Shown here piece by piece: positions 25,706-35,074 of a stretch of 64,000 nt of DNA (position 1 is its first letter; each line of letters starts with the position of its first letter). Source of the DNA: Sphingobium arseniciresistens (GTDB taxonomy: Bacteria; Pseudomonadota; Alphaproteobacteria; Sphingomonadales; Sphingomonadaceae); contig JARFNK010000013.1 in the NCBI GenBank assembly GCA_029167225.1, forward strand, positions 62,001-126,000, written 5' to 3'. A program made the translations under genes and the position numbers. The notes beneath the pieces are model-generated. The model did no database searches, was not told the DNA's origin, and saw only the letters and a program-made list of their open reading frames with translations.

Positions 25706-27345
25706 ATCTGCTCCCGTGCCGATTGGTCGGCCATCATGCTGTGAATCTGGGCAACGACGGCCGCGCCTTCGCCGACCGCGGCGGCCACCCGCTTGGTCGA
25801 GCCCGCGCGCACGTCGCCAATGGCGAACACGCCCGGTATGCTGGCTTCCAGAGACAGGGCGCCGGCCCCGGTCAGCACGAACCCCTTGCCATCGGTGTCC
25901 GCGCAGTCCCGGATCCAGTCCGCATTCGGATCGGCGCCGATGAACAGGAACAGGTGGCGCAACGGGCAGCGATGGGTCGTTCCATCGGCGCGGTTGCGGA
26001 AGGTGGCGGCCGCAAGGCCATGGGTGAGATCCCCTTCCAGCGCGACGACTTCCGACCCGACATGGATTTCGACATTGGGCAGCGCGGCGATGCGGTCGAT
26101 CAGATATTTCGACATGGTCTCGGACAGGTCGCGCCGAACGAACAGGTGCAGGCGTTTCACCTGGGGCGCAAGGAACACGATCGCCTGACCCGCCGAATTG
26201 CCGCCGCCGACCAGCGCGATTTCCTCGCCTGCGCAAAGCCGTGCCTCGATGGGCGAGGCCCAGTAGGACACGCCATTGCCCTCGAACATGGCAAGGTTAG
26301 GAATGTCGGGGCGCCGGTAGCGGGCGCCCGAGGCGATGACGACGGCCCTGGCCTCAAGCGAGCGGCCTTCGACCAGATGCAGCACCAGCCGCTGGTTTGC
26401 GCAGTCGAGCCGCTGGACCTTGAGCGGCGCCGCGATTTCCGCGCCGAATTTGAGCGCCTGGTTGAAGGCGCGACCGGCCAGCGCCTGACCCGATATACCC
26501 GTGGGAAAGCCGAGATAATTTTCGATCCGTGCCGATGCCCCGGCCTGGCCGCCCATGGCGCGCTCTTCAAGGACAATGACCGAAAGGCCTTCGGATGCAG
26601 CATAGACTGCGGCGGCCAGACCCGCCGGCCCTGCGCCCACGACTGCGACATCATAACGTGCGCCCGGTTCCAGCGTTGGCATCATGCCAAGGCAGGTCGC
26701 GACTTCCAGATCGGTCGGGTTCCGCAGCAGGTTGCCGTTGGGGCAGACGACAAGCGGCAGTTCATGGTCCAGCACGCCGATCCGTTCAACCAGTGCCTTG
26801 CCCTCTGGATCGGTCGCCGCGTCGAGCGTCATATTGGGGAAGCCGCTGCGGGTAAGGAAGCCCTGCAGCCGCACGATCTCGCTGCTTCCCGGTCTTCCGA
26901 TCAGGATCGTGCCGGCACCGCCTTGCTCGATCAGGCCGACGCGGCGCAGGATCAGCGCCCGCATCACGATTTCGCCGACATCGGCGGATCCCACCATCAA
27001 GGCACGCAGATGGGCGGGGTCGAAGGGCAGGGCGGTGCATCCCCCGGCGCCGGCGCGCGCCGCGGCGATCGATGGCCGTCCGGCAAGCTGGTTGACTTCA
27101 CCGGTGAACTGGCCGGCGCTATGGGTGGTGATCGGCGCCTCGTGGCTCAGGCCGTCGCGCCGCGTGATGTCGATCGTGCCGGCAAGCACGAGCCAGGAGG
27201 GCGCGCCTTTCTCGCCGATCGCATAGACGCTTTCTCCCGGTTCAAACCGCCGTTCCGCACCACTGGCGAAGCGCCGTGCGGTTTCGATCTGGATGGCGCT
27301 CAGCACCGGGAACATCTGATATTCGCGTGCGCTCAGACTGCTCAT
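25702..27345 (-). CDS. Cyclic-nucleotide-binding domain fused to thioredoxin-reductase-like flavoprotein, CxxC absent
   Basis: A 547-residue fusion. Residues about 15-140 form a cNMP-binding (CRP-type) domain (FEPGESVYAIGEKGAPSWLVLAGTI). About 145-220 is a short thioredoxin-like region without its own CxxC. From about 230 a thioredoxin-reductase-like module binds FAD (VGAGPAGLAAAVYAASEG) and NAD(P)H (LVGGGNSAGQA). The redox CxxC expected after SYWAS is replaced by SPIEARLC, so it cannot reduce thioredoxin in the classical way. It may signal redox state or use another acceptor. ATGA overlap links it to the UBP finger gene. Confidence 0.85.
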   Translation of the reverse strand: MSSLSAREYQMFPVLSAIQIETARRFASGAERRFEPGESVYAIGEKGAPSWLVLAGTIDITRRDGLSHEAPITTHSAGQFTGEVNQLAGRPSIAAARAGAGGCTALPFDPAHLRALMVGSADVGEIVMRALILRRVGLIEQGGAGTILIGRPGSSEIVRLQGFLTRSGFPNMTLDAATDPEGKALVERIGVLDHELPLVVCPNGNLLRNPTDLEVATCLGMMPTLEPGARYDVAVVGAGPAGLAAAVYAASEGLSVIVLEERAMGGQAGASARIENYLGFPTGISGQALAGRAFNQALKFGAEIAAPLKVQRLDCANQRLVLHLVEGRSLEARAVVIASGARYRRPDIPNLAMFEGNGVSYWASPIEARLCAGEEIALVGGGNSAGQAIVFLAPQVKRLHLFVRRDLSETMSKYLIDRIAALPNVEIHVGSEVVALEGDLTHGLAAATFRNRADGTTHRCPLRHLFLFIGADPNADWIRDCADTDGKGFVLTGAGALSLEASIPGVFAIGDVRAGSTKRVAAAVGEGAAVVAQIHSMMADQSAREQI

Positions 27346-27383
27346 GCCTGTCTCCCATCATATTGGTGGCGCCGGCATCTGCC

Positions 27384-27412
27384 ATCCGGCGGTGGGATTG
27401 CCACCGCCGGAT
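27384..27412 (-). terminator. Hairpin after the alpha/beta hydrolase... upstream of the reductase gene
   Basis: ATCCGGCGGTGG and CCACCGCCGGAT form a perfect 12-bp stem with a 5-base loop, eight bases beyond the hydrolase stop on the minus strand. No T-tract follows, but the stem is strong. It separates the hydrolase transcript from the reductase gene. Confidence 0.65.
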
Positions 27413-27419
27413 CAGGCAC

Positions 27420-28256
27420 TCAATCGCGGATGAACGCAAGCAGGTCCTTGTTGATCACATCCGCATGCGTGGTCAGCATGCCGTGGGGATAGCCCGGATA
27501 GATTTTAAGCGTGGCGTTGGGCAGCAGTTCAGCCTGCACCAGCGCAGCATTGGCATAGGGAACGATCTGGTCGTCATCGCCCTGCAGCACCAGCGTCGGC
27601 ACGTTGATCGCCTTGAGATCGCCGGTCTGGTCGGTTTCCGAAAAGGCCTTGATACCCTGATGATGGGCAAGGGCGCTGCCCATCATGCCCTGGCGCCACC
27701 AGTTGCGCACAATGCCTTCGGATACGGCCGCATCGGGGCGGTTGAAGCCATAGAAGGGACCGGAGGCGACATCCAGGAAGAAGCCGGCGCGATTGTCCGA
27801 CAGCGCCTTGCGGAAGCTGTCGAACACCTGCATCGGCACGCCGTTGGGATTGTCCGGGGTCTGCAGCATCAACGGCGGCACCGCACTTACCAGCACGGCC
27901 TTGGCCACGCGTCCCTGTGGCTGGCCGAACTGTGCGACATAACGGGCGACTTCGCCGCCGCCGGTCGAATGGCCGATATGCACGGCATTGCGCAGGTCGA
28001 GATGCTCGACCACGGCGGAAGCATCGGCGGCGTAATGGTCCATGTCGTGGCCGGTATCAATCTGCGACGAGCGGCCATGGCCGCGGCGGTCATGGGCGAC
28101 GACCCGATAGCCGTTGGCGAGGAAGAACAGCATCTGCGCGTCCCAGTCGTCGGAACTGAGCGGCCAGCCATGATGAAACATGATCGGCTGGGCGTCCTTC
28201 GGCCCCCAATCCTTGTAGAAGATGTCCGCGCCGTCATTGGTGGTGAGTATAGGCAT
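27420..28256 (-). CDS. Alpha/beta hydrolase (chloroperoxidase/arylesterase type)
   Basis: A 278-residue cytoplasmic hydrolase. The early FHHGWPLSSDDWD, DRRGHGRSSQ, nucleophile elbow GHSTGGGEV, acid loop GDDDQIVPY and late YPGYPHGM give a complete Ser-Asp-His triad. This is the pattern of the non-heme haloperoxidase/arylesterase subfamily, which hydrolyses esters or perhydrolyses short acids. It has no signal peptide. Its promoter region is shared with the divergent histidine kinase gene and contains a perfect 15-bp inverted repeat, suggesting control by the neighbouring FixJ-type regulator. Confidence 0.85.
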   Translation of the reverse strand: MPILTTNDGADIFYKDWGPKDAQPIMFHHGWPLSSDDWDAQMLFFLANGYRVVAHDRRGHGRSSQIDTGHDMDHYAADASAVVEHLDLRNAVHIGHSTGGGEVARYVAQFGQPQGRVAKAVLVSAVPPLMLQTPDNPNGVPMQVFDSFRKALSDNRAGFFLDVASGPFYGFNRPDAAVSEGIVRNWWRQGMMGSALAHHQGIKAFSETDQTGDLKAINVPTLVLQGDDDQIVPYANAALVQAELLPNATLKIYPGYPHGMLTTHADVINKDLLAFIRD

Positions 28257-28334
28257 GATGTCCTCCAGAAGTTGCCGGATGCTGGCAATGTTCGCTCCGA
28301 CGCCACTGGATATCGGCTCGGCGTGACGTCACGC

Positions 28335-28377
28335 CTATCATACGCAGGTTTGGGCGACTTATACCTGCGTATGATAG
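28335..28377. promoter_or_regulatory. 15-bp perfect inverted repeat in a divergent promoter
   Basis: CTATCATACGCAGGT and ACCTGCGTATGATAG are exact inverted copies separated by 13 bases, midway between the hydrolase and the histidine kinase gene. A related 13-mer (CTGAGTATGATGG) occurs at 31339 before the last response regulator gene. Binding by the LuxR/FixJ-type regulator at 30704 is the simplest reading. Confidence 0.6.
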
Positions 28378-28428
28378 TCTGCCCGGCGACGATCGGAGAT
28401 CACAAGCCATCACTGCAAGGATGGCCCG

Positions 28429-29097
28429 ATGACCATGGTACAGCATTTCGCCACCAATGATGGCGCCCCGATCGCCGTGTTGCCGGCGCTGGCCGAGCCC
28501 AGCCAGGCGGATGAAGCCAACCACAGGGTCGCCAACAGCCTGCAGTTGCTCGCCGCGATCGTGTCGGTGGAGGCGCGCCGGATGAGCGATCCGGCCGCAG
28601 CCGACATCCTCGACATCACCATGGGGCGGATCACGGCGATCGCCGGGGTGCATCGGCTGCTCTATCAAACGCGAACTGCGACCAGGATCGATCTGGGCGC
28701 CTATCTCGATGATTTGGGAGCCCAACTGGAGACAGGCTGTGCCAATCCGGCAGCCGGTCGCCATGTGCGCGTCAAGGCAGAGGCCGTCCCCGTCCTTCCC
28801 GAAGAGGCGACGGCGGTTGGCGTGATCGTGTCGGAACTGGTCACCAACGCCTGTAAATATGCTTATCCGGCCGGGCAGGCCGGGGATGTGCATGTCACGC
28901 TGTATCGGCTGCCTTCTGGTGGATACAGGCTGGCCGTCCTGGATCAAGGGCGGGGCATGGCGCCCGCCAGCGGCCTGCAGGGCGAAGGGCTGGGGCGCAG
29001 GCTTATCGCCATGATGGCAAGCCGACTGGGCGCCAGTTTCGGCTGGACCGATGCCCGGCCGGGAACATGCTTCACCCTGACCGTCACAAATTGCTGA
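28429..29097 (+). CDS. HWE/HisKA_2-type histidine kinase without sensor domain
   Basis: A 222-residue soluble kinase. The H-box is [23 protein letters not shown], and the ATP-binding domain has the N-box [19 protein letters not shown] and [15 protein letters not shown]. It lacks PAS, receiver or membrane parts, so it must get its input from a partner. AAGGA lies before the ATG. It begins a run of signalling genes with a membrane sensor kinase and two response regulators. Confidence 0.82.
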   Translation: MTMVQHFATNDGAPIAVLPALAEPSQADEANHRVANSLQLLAAIVSVEARRMSDPAAADILDITMGRITAIAGVHRLLYQTRTATRIDLGAYLDDLGAQLETGCANPAAGRHVRVKAEAVPVLPEEATAVGVIVSELVTNACKYAYPAGQAGDVHVTLYRLPSGGYRLAVLDQGRGMAPASGLQGEGLGRRLIAMMASRLGASFGWTDARPGTCFTLTVTNC

Positions 29098-29189
29098 TTA
29101 TCGCGCCTGTGCTGTTGCGATCATCCCGCCGCTCGTCCAGCCTGTCCGTGCGCCCGATCCCGTGGATCGGCGACCTGCAGGAGACGATG

Positions 29190-30707
29190 ATGCGTGAGGA
29201 TGGAACGGGCAGGCCGCTGGCATGGCGCGCGCATGGTGCCGCCGCCATTGCATTGGCGCTGGCCATATTCGCCCTCGATATCCTGAGCCCGCTGCAGGGG
29301 GCAGTCGCGGTGCTCTATACGATCGTGGTGGTGATGGCCGCCCGCAGCCATGATCGCAGCCTGATCATCCTTGCCGGCACGGTCAGCCTGGTGATGGCGA
29401 TCGCCGGCTATGGCCTCAGCCATGGGCATGAGCCGCTCGGGTCTCCGGCCGTCCGTCTGGCGGTCAGCCTGACCACGATCGGCATCACCACATTGCTGAG
29501 CATCCGGCACCATGCCGCGACGGAACAGCGCCGCCTTTCGGAGGAACGTTACCGCACGATCTTCAATGCGGCCGGTCTCCCGATCTGGGAAGGCGACTGG
29601 TCCGCCGCGCATGCCATGCTGCAGGGTGGATTGCCGCCGAGCCTGGAAACGGTCCAGCGCATCGCCAACACGGCGATCATCCATGACGCCAATGACGCGG
29701 CGGCCCGCCTCTTTGGCCTGGCCGACCGGACGGCTCTGGTCGGCGGCACGATCTTTCGCCATCACACGCCTGCTGCCGAAGAGACGCTCGGTCGCATCTT
29801 GATCGCGTTGGCTAAAGGCGATCCGGCGATCGAGGAGGAGACGCAGTTTCTGACCGCTGCCGGCGACGTCATCGACGTGGTTCTGCGCGTGACCCTGCCA
29901 TCGGGCAGCGATGGCTGGAAGCGGGTGCTGGTAATGGCGCTCGACGTCACCGAACGCAACCGTGCGCAGACCCGCCTTGCCCAGTCGCAGGCCGAACTGA
30001 CCCATGTTTCACGGGTGACGACTCTGGGCCAGCTTGCCGCCTCCATCGCCCATGAGGTCAACCAGCCGCTCTCGGCGATCATCACCTATGCGCGCTCGGG
30101 CAAGCGCTGGCTGGCGCGTGAAGCGCCGGATGCGCAGGAGGTTTCCGATTGCCTCGACCATATCGGTAGCAACGGCACGCGCGCCGCCGATGTCATCGCC
30201 CGTGTCCGTGATCTTGCGCTGAAGGCCGATCCCCGGCGCGACCGCCTTGAACTGGTGCCCCTGATCGAGGAAACGGTCGCGTTGCTGCGCCGAGAACTTC
30301 TGATCCACGGGGTCGACATTCGCCTGGCCATCGCCGAGGGGCTGCCGCCGATCGACGGCGATCGGATCCAGATCCAGCAGGTGCTGATGAACCTGATTCT
30401 CAACGCCGAACAGGCCATGGTCGAAACACCGCCGGAGGAACGCGAAATCTGCCTCGAGATGGGCGGGGATGATGCGGGAGTCTGCGTCGAGATACGCGAT
30501 TGCGGCAGCGGAATCGCCGTCGATCCCGACAGCCTGTTCGCGCCTTTCTTCACCACCAAGAGCAGCGGGCTCGGCATGGGGTTGTCGATCTGCCGCTCGA
30601 TCATCGAGCAGCATGGCGGGACATTGGCCGCCGCCAACAATCCCGGCCGTGGGGCGACCTTCCGCTTCAGCCTCCCGGCTGCCGATCGTGAAAAGGTGGC
30701 AGCATGA
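29190..30707 (+). CDS. Membrane PAS-domain sensor histidine kinase (FixL/DctB-like)
   Basis: A 505-residue sensor kinase. About four N-terminal transmembrane helices (residues 10-105) form a MASE-like input module. A PAS domain (about 125-245) precedes the HisKA domain with [18 protein letters not shown] and an HATPase domain with [16 protein letters not shown] and [26 protein letters not shown] 29190 has AGGAG six bases upstream; ATG 29187 is an alternative. Its stop overlaps the start of the cognate regulator (ATGA), so the two should act together. Confidence 0.88.
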   Translation: MREDGTGRPLAWRAHGAAAIALALAIFALDILSPLQGAVAVLYTIVVVMAARSHDRSLIILAGTVSLVMAIAGYGLSHGHEPLGSPAVRLAVSLTTIGITTLLSIRHHAATEQRRLSEERYRTIFNAAGLPIWEGDWSAAHAMLQGGLPPSLETVQRIANTAIIHDANDAAARLFGLADRTALVGGTIFRHHTPAAEETLGRILIALAKGDPAIEEETQFLTAAGDVIDVVLRVTLPSGSDGWKRVLVMALDVTERNRAQTRLAQSQAELTHVSRVTTLGQLAASIAHEVNQPLSAIITYARSGKRWLAREAPDAQEVSDCLDHIGSNGTRAADVIARVRDLALKADPRRDRLELVPLIEETVALLRRELLIHGVDIRLAIAEGLPPIDGDRIQIQQVLMNLILNAEQAMVETPPEEREICLEMGGDDAGVCVEIRDCGSGIAVDPDSLFAPFFTTKSSGLGMGLSICRSIIEQHGGTLAAANNPGRGATFRFSLPAADREKVAA

Positions 30708-31342
30708 TCGGGGGCGGGCAGGTTTGCGTGATCGACGACGATGCCGAGATACGCGGCAGCCTGGGCAGTCTGTTGCGCGCAAGCGGACTGGACGTGATGC
30801 TCTACGAGCGGCCGGAGGATTTCCTGGCGGCCGGGGTGCCCGATGTCGCCTCGTGCCTGGTGCTCGACATCCGGCTGCAGAACCAGAGCGGCCTTGATTT
30901 CCAGGAAAAGCTGGCCGCGCAAGGCGTGCATATCCCCGTGATCCTGATCACCGGGCATGGCGACATCCCGATGACGGTCCGGGGCATGAAGGCGGGCGCA
31001 GTCGATTTTCTGCCCAAGCCGTTTGACGACGTCCAGATGCTCGATGCCGTCTCGACCGCGCTCGAGAGGGATCGCGCGCGGCGGGCCGAGGCGGCGGGGA
31101 TGCAGCAGGTGGAGGATTGTTACGCGCGGTTGACGCCGCGCGAGCGGGAAGTGATGGGCTTCGTGGTCACCGGCCTGATGAACAAGCAGGTCGCGGCGCG
31201 CATGGCGCTTTCCGAAATCACGGTGAAGATCCACCGGGGCAATGTGATGCGCAAGATGGAGGCCCAGTCGCTGGCCGACCTTGTACGCATGGCCGAGCAG
31301 TTGGGCGTTCGAGACGCGAGCATCCACCGGTTTAATATCTGA
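30704..31342 (+). CDS. FixJ-family response regulator
   Basis: A 212-residue two-domain regulator. The receiver has the acidic pair VIDDD, phospho-acceptor Asp in [12 protein letters not shown], the ITGHGDI threonine region and KPFDD lysine. A LuxR-type DNA-binding domain follows ([43 protein letters not shown]). It overlaps the sensor kinase gene and is most likely phosphorylated by it. The inverted repeat at 28335 and half-like site at 31339 are candidate targets. Confidence 0.9.
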   Translation: MIGGGQVCVIDDDAEIRGSLGSLLRASGLDVMLYERPEDFLAAGVPDVASCLVLDIRLQNQSGLDFQEKLAAQGVHIPVILITGHGDIPMTVRGMKAGAVDFLPKPFDDVQMLDAVSTALERDRARRAEAAGMQQVEDCYARLTPREREVMGFVVTGLMNKQVAARMALSEITVKIHRGNVMRKMEAQSLADLVRMAEQLGVRDASIHRFNI

Positions 31343-31351
31343 GTATGATGG
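31339..31351. promoter_or_regulatory. Half-site resembling the 28335 inverted repeat
   Basis: CTGAGTATGATGG matches 11 of 13 bases of CTGCGTATGATAG in the right arm at 28365-28377. It lies at the end of the FixJ-type gene and 74 bases before the next regulator's start, placing it where feedback control could act. Confidence 0.35.
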
Positions 31352-31424
31352 CGGCACGCGTTCCGGCACGGCATCTGGAGGGTGCGATCGGACATATTCT
31401 GCCGCTGTCGCTGGAGTAACAGAC

Positions 31425-31799
31425 GTGAGTGCCCCTTTTACAATCGCCATTGTCGACGATGATCCGGACGTCCGGGGAAGCCTCGACAGCCTGATGCGTT
31501 CTGCCGGGTTCATGGCACGCTGTTTCGCCAGTGCCGAGGCATTGCTTTGCGACGCTGCGTATGACGCGCTTGGGTGCATCGTCACTGACGTGCATATGCC
31601 AGGCATGGACGGATTGGACCTTCAGGCCGAAATTGCACGCCGTGGCTGGACCAAGCCGATGATTGTGATGACGGCCTATCCGACGGAAACAGCGCGGGAA
31701 AGGGCCATGGCCGCTGGTGCCCTGGCGTTCCTGACCAAGCCCGTCGATCCCGACATGTTGCTGGAGGCGATCGAAAAGGTCGTTCTTCAAGACCGTTAG
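31425..31799 (+). CDS. Single-domain response regulator
   Basis: A 124-residue FixJ-type receiver with no output domain: IVDDDPDV, phospho-acceptor Asp in IVTDVHMPGMDG, the TAYPT region and TKPVD. Such proteins act as phosphate relays or sinks, or bind kinases directly. GTG 31425 is preferred because CTGGAG lies eight bases before it. It follows the FixJ regulator gene by 82 bases and may report on the HWE kinase at 28429. Confidence 0.85.
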   Translation: MSAPFTIAIVDDDPDVRGSLDSLMRSAGFMARCFASAEALLCDAAYDALGCIVTDVHMPGMDGLDLQAEIARRGWTKPMIVMTAYPTETARERAMAAGALAFLTKPVDPDMLLEAIEKVVLQDR

Positions 31800-31900
31800 A
31801 CGAAGGCCAGATTTTCATCATGAATGCATGGCGGCCCGTCCGTCCAGTCATAGCGCCGGTCCAGCTTGGAAAGCTGGATCATGAAGCCCGGCGCCTTTGG

Positions 31901-32653
31901 CTAACTTTTTTCCATATCGTCAAGTACGGACTGCGGCTCCTGGTCGAGTGGCATGTTAGGGGCGTCATGGACGGCGTCGAGGGCATCGCCCGCGTCCCTG
32001 TCGAGCGCGGCGAACAGTCGATCGAGATCCTCCTGCTCCGGTCCATGTTCCGTGACCAGTTCGAGCGTTTTGTGATCCGCTGCCTGCGATGTCAGGCTTG
32101 AGACCATTACCCGGGCGATCTGACGTCGCCCTACCGCGCCGTCATGGGGTGTCCCGGACTGTCTCTGGTCACCCTGCAGGAACAGAAGTTGCTGCTGGTC
32201 GCCTTCGTTATAGTCGAACCAGCCTGGCCGAACGATAGTGTAGGGGCGGCCGCTGAGGCGAACGAGCCGTTCGGCGCGTCGTTTCCAGTCATGGGCACCC
32301 TTGCGGTCGGTGACGGCAATGGCGGTCATCAGCGCGATCCGCGCCGGGCTGTCCCCAAGGGCGGCAAGGATATTCCGCACCCCGCCATAGTCGACGCGCT
32401 CCGCCTCGCGCACGCTGCCATATGTTCCGTGGGTGAACAGGACGGCGTCCACGCCTTCGACGGCTGCGGACAGTCTCTGGGGCTGGGTGAGTTCGGCTTC
32501 CACGATTTCAAGGCCGGGCTGCGGCTTGACCTTTCCTGCCTTGCGGACGAGCGCGCGCACAATGTGTCCCTGACGCAAGGCTTCCTCGATGACATAGGCG
32601 CCGATGCTGCCCGTCGCGCCGACCGCGAGGATCTTCAAGCTGGCATTATTCAT
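31901..32653 (-). CDS. NAD(P)-binding atypical short-chain reductase (NmrA-like)
   Basis: A 250-residue Rossmann-fold protein with GATGSIGAYVIEEALRQGH at the N-terminus and the YTIVRPGWFDYNEGD region typical of NAD(P)H-binding atypical SDR proteins. The usual YxxxK catalytic pair is not evident, so it may act as a reductase of the quinone-reductase type or as a redox sensor. It is the last of five genes in a minus-strand operon, overlapping the preceding gene by ATGA. Confidence 0.75.
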   Translation of the reverse strand: MNNASLKILAVGATGSIGAYVIEEALRQGHIVRALVRKAGKVKPQPGLEIVEAELTQPQRLSAAVEGVDAVLFTHGTYGSVREAERVDYGGVRNILAALGDSPARIALMTAIAVTDRKGAHDWKRRAERLVRLSGRPYTIVRPGWFDYNEGDQQQLLFLQGDQRQSGTPHDGAVGRRQIARVMVSSLTSQAADHKTLELVTEHGPEQEDLDRLFAALDRDAGDALDAVHDAPNMPLDQEPQSVLDDMEKS

Positions 32654-33735
32654 GGAATTTCCTTCTGTTTGGTTCTGCCATGCATCTGTTTTTCCCAGAA
32701 GCGGACGGCATTGTTGATCCAGCCATGGGCGCTGGTGCCGGCGCCTGTTCCAAAACCATGGCCGACATTGGTGTAGCGATGGAGCTGAGCCGGGGTGCCG
32801 CCCCGGCGCAGGACTGCGATGCGGCTCTGCATGGACGAGGGGGGAGCGATGCGGTCCTGTTCGCCGACGACTGCGAAGGTCGCTGGCTCGTCGGCAGACG
32901 TGTCGGAATGCGCTGTATAGGCTGTCACGACCGTTGAAGGCTTGGGGAGGACATCGCCGCCAAAGGCCGCGACGCCATGCGAGCCGATGGAGGCAGCCAT
33001 GCGAGCGCCGGCAGAACTGCCCCAGAGGGAATAGCCCTCCGTCTCGACCTGTAGTGCCTTGGCATTCCGGAAGATGAAGGAGAGGGCGGCTGCAAGGTCT
33101 TGCGTGGCGATCCGGCCGCCCCGTCCGGCGCGGTATTTGAGGACGAAGGCGTTGTATCCCTGGCGACTGATCTCCTGCGCATAGGGAAGGCCCTCATGGA
33201 CGGAACCGACATAGTCGAACCCGCCACCCGGCGCGATCACCGCAAAGGGCGCGCCGGGCCGTCCGCGGAAGAAGAACAGGCCGGTATGCTGCCTGGCTGG
33301 TTCGGCCTGTTTCTCGGCTTCGCTGTAGATGTCGTAAAAGACTGACCTGCCCAGGGCCACATCGGCAATCATACGGTTCAGCCCGCCAAGGACGACGGCG
33401 AGTTCGACATGGCTATGATAGGGCAGCAACGAGCCGATGTCGCGCAGTGGCAGGCTGACATCATGGATCCGACCATCCCAGGGGAGAATTCGACTGGCAA
33501 AGCCGGCGAAGGACGGGTGGTTCAATATGTCGCCGATTGTGCTGCCTGCGTTCAGCGCAGATATCTGCGCGGCGGGGCCTCGCCGGACCTGGAAGATATC
33601 TTCCGGTTGCTCGACATGCATATCATCCTCGTGCATCGAGGCGTCCTCCCGGGCGTTTGCGAGTGAAGGGAGCAGCAGCCCCGGCAGCAGCGGCATGGCT
33701 CCGGCCAAGCGGATCGGCCCTTTTCGCCCCCTCAT
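32650..33735 (-). CDS. Exported alpha/beta hydrolase (acetyl-esterase-like)
   Basis: A 361-residue hydrolase with a signal peptide (AGAMPLLPGLLLPSLANA). An N-terminal ~90 residues resembling a carboxymuconolactone/antibiotic... no known domain precede the hydrolase core, which has APGGGFDYV (oxyanion loop), GSSAGARMAA (nucleophile Ser), GEQDRIAP (acid) and NVGHGFG (His). It resembles exported acetyl-xylan or lipid esterases. The start is three bases after the FMN-binding gene, and its stop overlaps the next start. Confidence 0.75.
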   Translation of the reverse strand: MRGRKGPIRLAGAMPLLPGLLLPSLANAREDASMHEDDMHVEQPEDIFQVRRGPAAQISALNAGSTIGDILNHPSFAGFASRILPWDGRIHDVSLPLRDIGSLLPYHSHVELAVVLGGLNRMIADVALGRSVFYDIYSEAEKQAEPARQHTGLFFFRGRPGAPFAVIAPGGGFDYVGSVHEGLPYAQEISRQGYNAFVLKYRAGRGGRIATQDLAAALSFIFRNAKALQVETEGYSLWGSSAGARMAASIGSHGVAAFGGDVLPKPSTVVTAYTAHSDTSADEPATFAVVGEQDRIAPPSSMQSRIAVLRRGGTPAQLHRYTNVGHGFGTGAGTSAHGWINNAVRFWEKQMHGRTKQKEIP

Positions 33736-33738
33736 CCC

Positions 33739-34152
33739 TCACATCGCAGCCTGTTGCCTGATCTTGGCGATGGCGTCGTTGAAGCCCTTCGGCGTGCCGC
33801 TTGAGCCCGCGAGCTTGCCGACACGGATCTGGTCGATCGGCTTGCCGACAACAATGCGCGGCACGGCCGCGGCAAAGCTGCGCTGGAGTTCGAGCGAGCG
33901 GGGAACGGTCGCCTGCGGGGCCACCTGCACTGCCGTCACAATCCCGTTCCGCAATGTGACGGTGACGACGATGAATGAAGGCTGTCCCCCATATTGTCCT
34001 CGAGCCGTGTAGGTGCCGTCGGCATACCGGCTGCGTTGTGCCTGCTCCTGGCGTTGCACCGGGCCTGCGGCAGCCACGAGGTTGCAGTGAAGCGCCATCA
34101 TCAGCGCCGCGGGAATGGCAGCGACGGTCTTGCCGGTATTGCGTCTCGTCAT
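33739..34152 (-). CDS. Exported FMN-binding domain protein
   Basis: A 137-residue protein with a signal peptide (KTVAAIPAALMMALHCNLVAAA) and a single FMN-binding domain (RYADGTYTARGQYGGQPSFIVVTVTLRNGIVTAVQV...). The segment where ApbE attaches FMN reads AGSSGTPKGFNDAI, related to but different from the usual SGATxT; Thr in SGT is the probable acceptor. ATG 34152 follows the ApbE gene stop by 16 bases. The pair should form a covalent flavoprotein in the periplasm that carries electrons. Confidence 0.8.
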   Translation of the reverse strand: MTRRNTGKTVAAIPAALMMALHCNLVAAAGPVQRQEQAQRSRYADGTYTARGQYGGQPSFIVVTVTLRNGIVTAVQVAPQATVPRSLELQRSFAAAVPRIVVGKPIDQIRVGKLAGSSGTPKGFNDAIAKIRQQAAM

Positions 34153-34168
34153 GGTCAATATCCTCTCG

Positions 34169-35074
34169 TCAACTGAACAGCGTGCCGTCGAAGTTCTCGG
34201 AAATCTCGGCTCGCCCGTCCGCGAACATGCGCACGAAGGAAAACTGGAATGTCTCGGCCAGACGGTCGGCGCCGGTGAAAAAGAGGGCCGTAGCCAGGCC
34301 ATCGGCGGTGATCGCGTCGTCAGCGACGACCCAGGTCGCGATCACGTCCCGGACGGGCAGGCCCGTTCGCCCGTCGACGATATGATGAAAGTGCCCCCAT
34401 GATCGGCGATTGGTCGCAGACGCACACATGGCCTGGTTTCTCAAATGCGCTATACCGATGGCCAAGGCCGGATTCCTGGGGTCTTCCAGGCCGACTTCGA
34501 GCACCTCTGGCCCGACATGGCGAAGATCGCCGCTTCCATCCACGACATAGGCCTCGTGCCCTTCGGCGCGCAGCATGTCCGTGATGATATCGACGAGATA
34601 GCCTTTGCCGATGGCGCCGACATCGATGACGCCCGGCCGCGCCATGGTGATGCACGTGCCGTCACGTTCGACGTCCACATACCAGGTCCGGCGCTCATGC
34701 GAATAGCGGCCGATCGCCAGCGGATCATGCTCCAGCGAGTAGTGCGCGTCATATCCCAGCAGTTCGAGATCACGGCCGACCAGGGGATCCACGGCTCCGT
34801 CCGTGATCGCGTGCAGGCGATCATAGAAATCGAACAGCGGCACGGAATCCTGGGGGAACCGAAAGGATCGGCCCGGCTGCCCCGTCGCTATCCGGGTGAT
34901 GAGGGAATCTTCGCGAAACCGGGAATATGTCGCATCGAACGCGGCGATGCTGTGATGCATGCGGCTTTCAAGGGACGCGGACAACGCCTTGGACGTGTCG
35001 ATCCTCCAGGCGGTGCCGATGGCTTCGAACGCGAGCGTGTGCATGGGCGCTATGGGGCCAGTGCCGATCGTCAT
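34169..35074 (-). CDS. apbE: ApbE-family FAD:protein FMN transferase
   Basis: A 301-residue ApbE-like protein with AFDATYSRFREDSLI, the Mg/FAD region DVGAIGKGYLVD and HHIVDGRTGLPV. ApbE enzymes transfer FMN from FAD to a Ser/Thr of target proteins. No lipoprotein signal is seen, so export is uncertain. It overlaps the upstream SDR gene by ATGA and lies directly before its likely substrate, the FMN-binding protein. Confidence 0.85.
   Translation of the reverse strand: MTIGTGPIAPMHTLAFEAIGTAWRIDTSKALSASLESRMHHSIAAFDATYSRFREDSLITRIATGQPGRSFRFPQDSVPLFDFYDRLHAITDGAVDPLVGRDLELLGYDAHYSLEHDPLAIGRYSHERRTWYVDVERDGTCITMARPGVIDVGAIGKGYLVDIITDMLRAEGHEAYVVDGSGDLRHVGPEVLEVGLEDPRNPALAIGIAHLRNQAMCASATNRRSWGHFHHIVDGRTGLPVRDVIATWVVADDAITADGLATALFFTGADRLAETFQFSFVRMFADGRAEISENFDGTLFS

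Noticed and set aside
25723-27492. 589-residue plus-strand frame opposite the reductase gene
   Set aside because: No domain signature; opposite strand has FAD, NAD and cNMP motifs.
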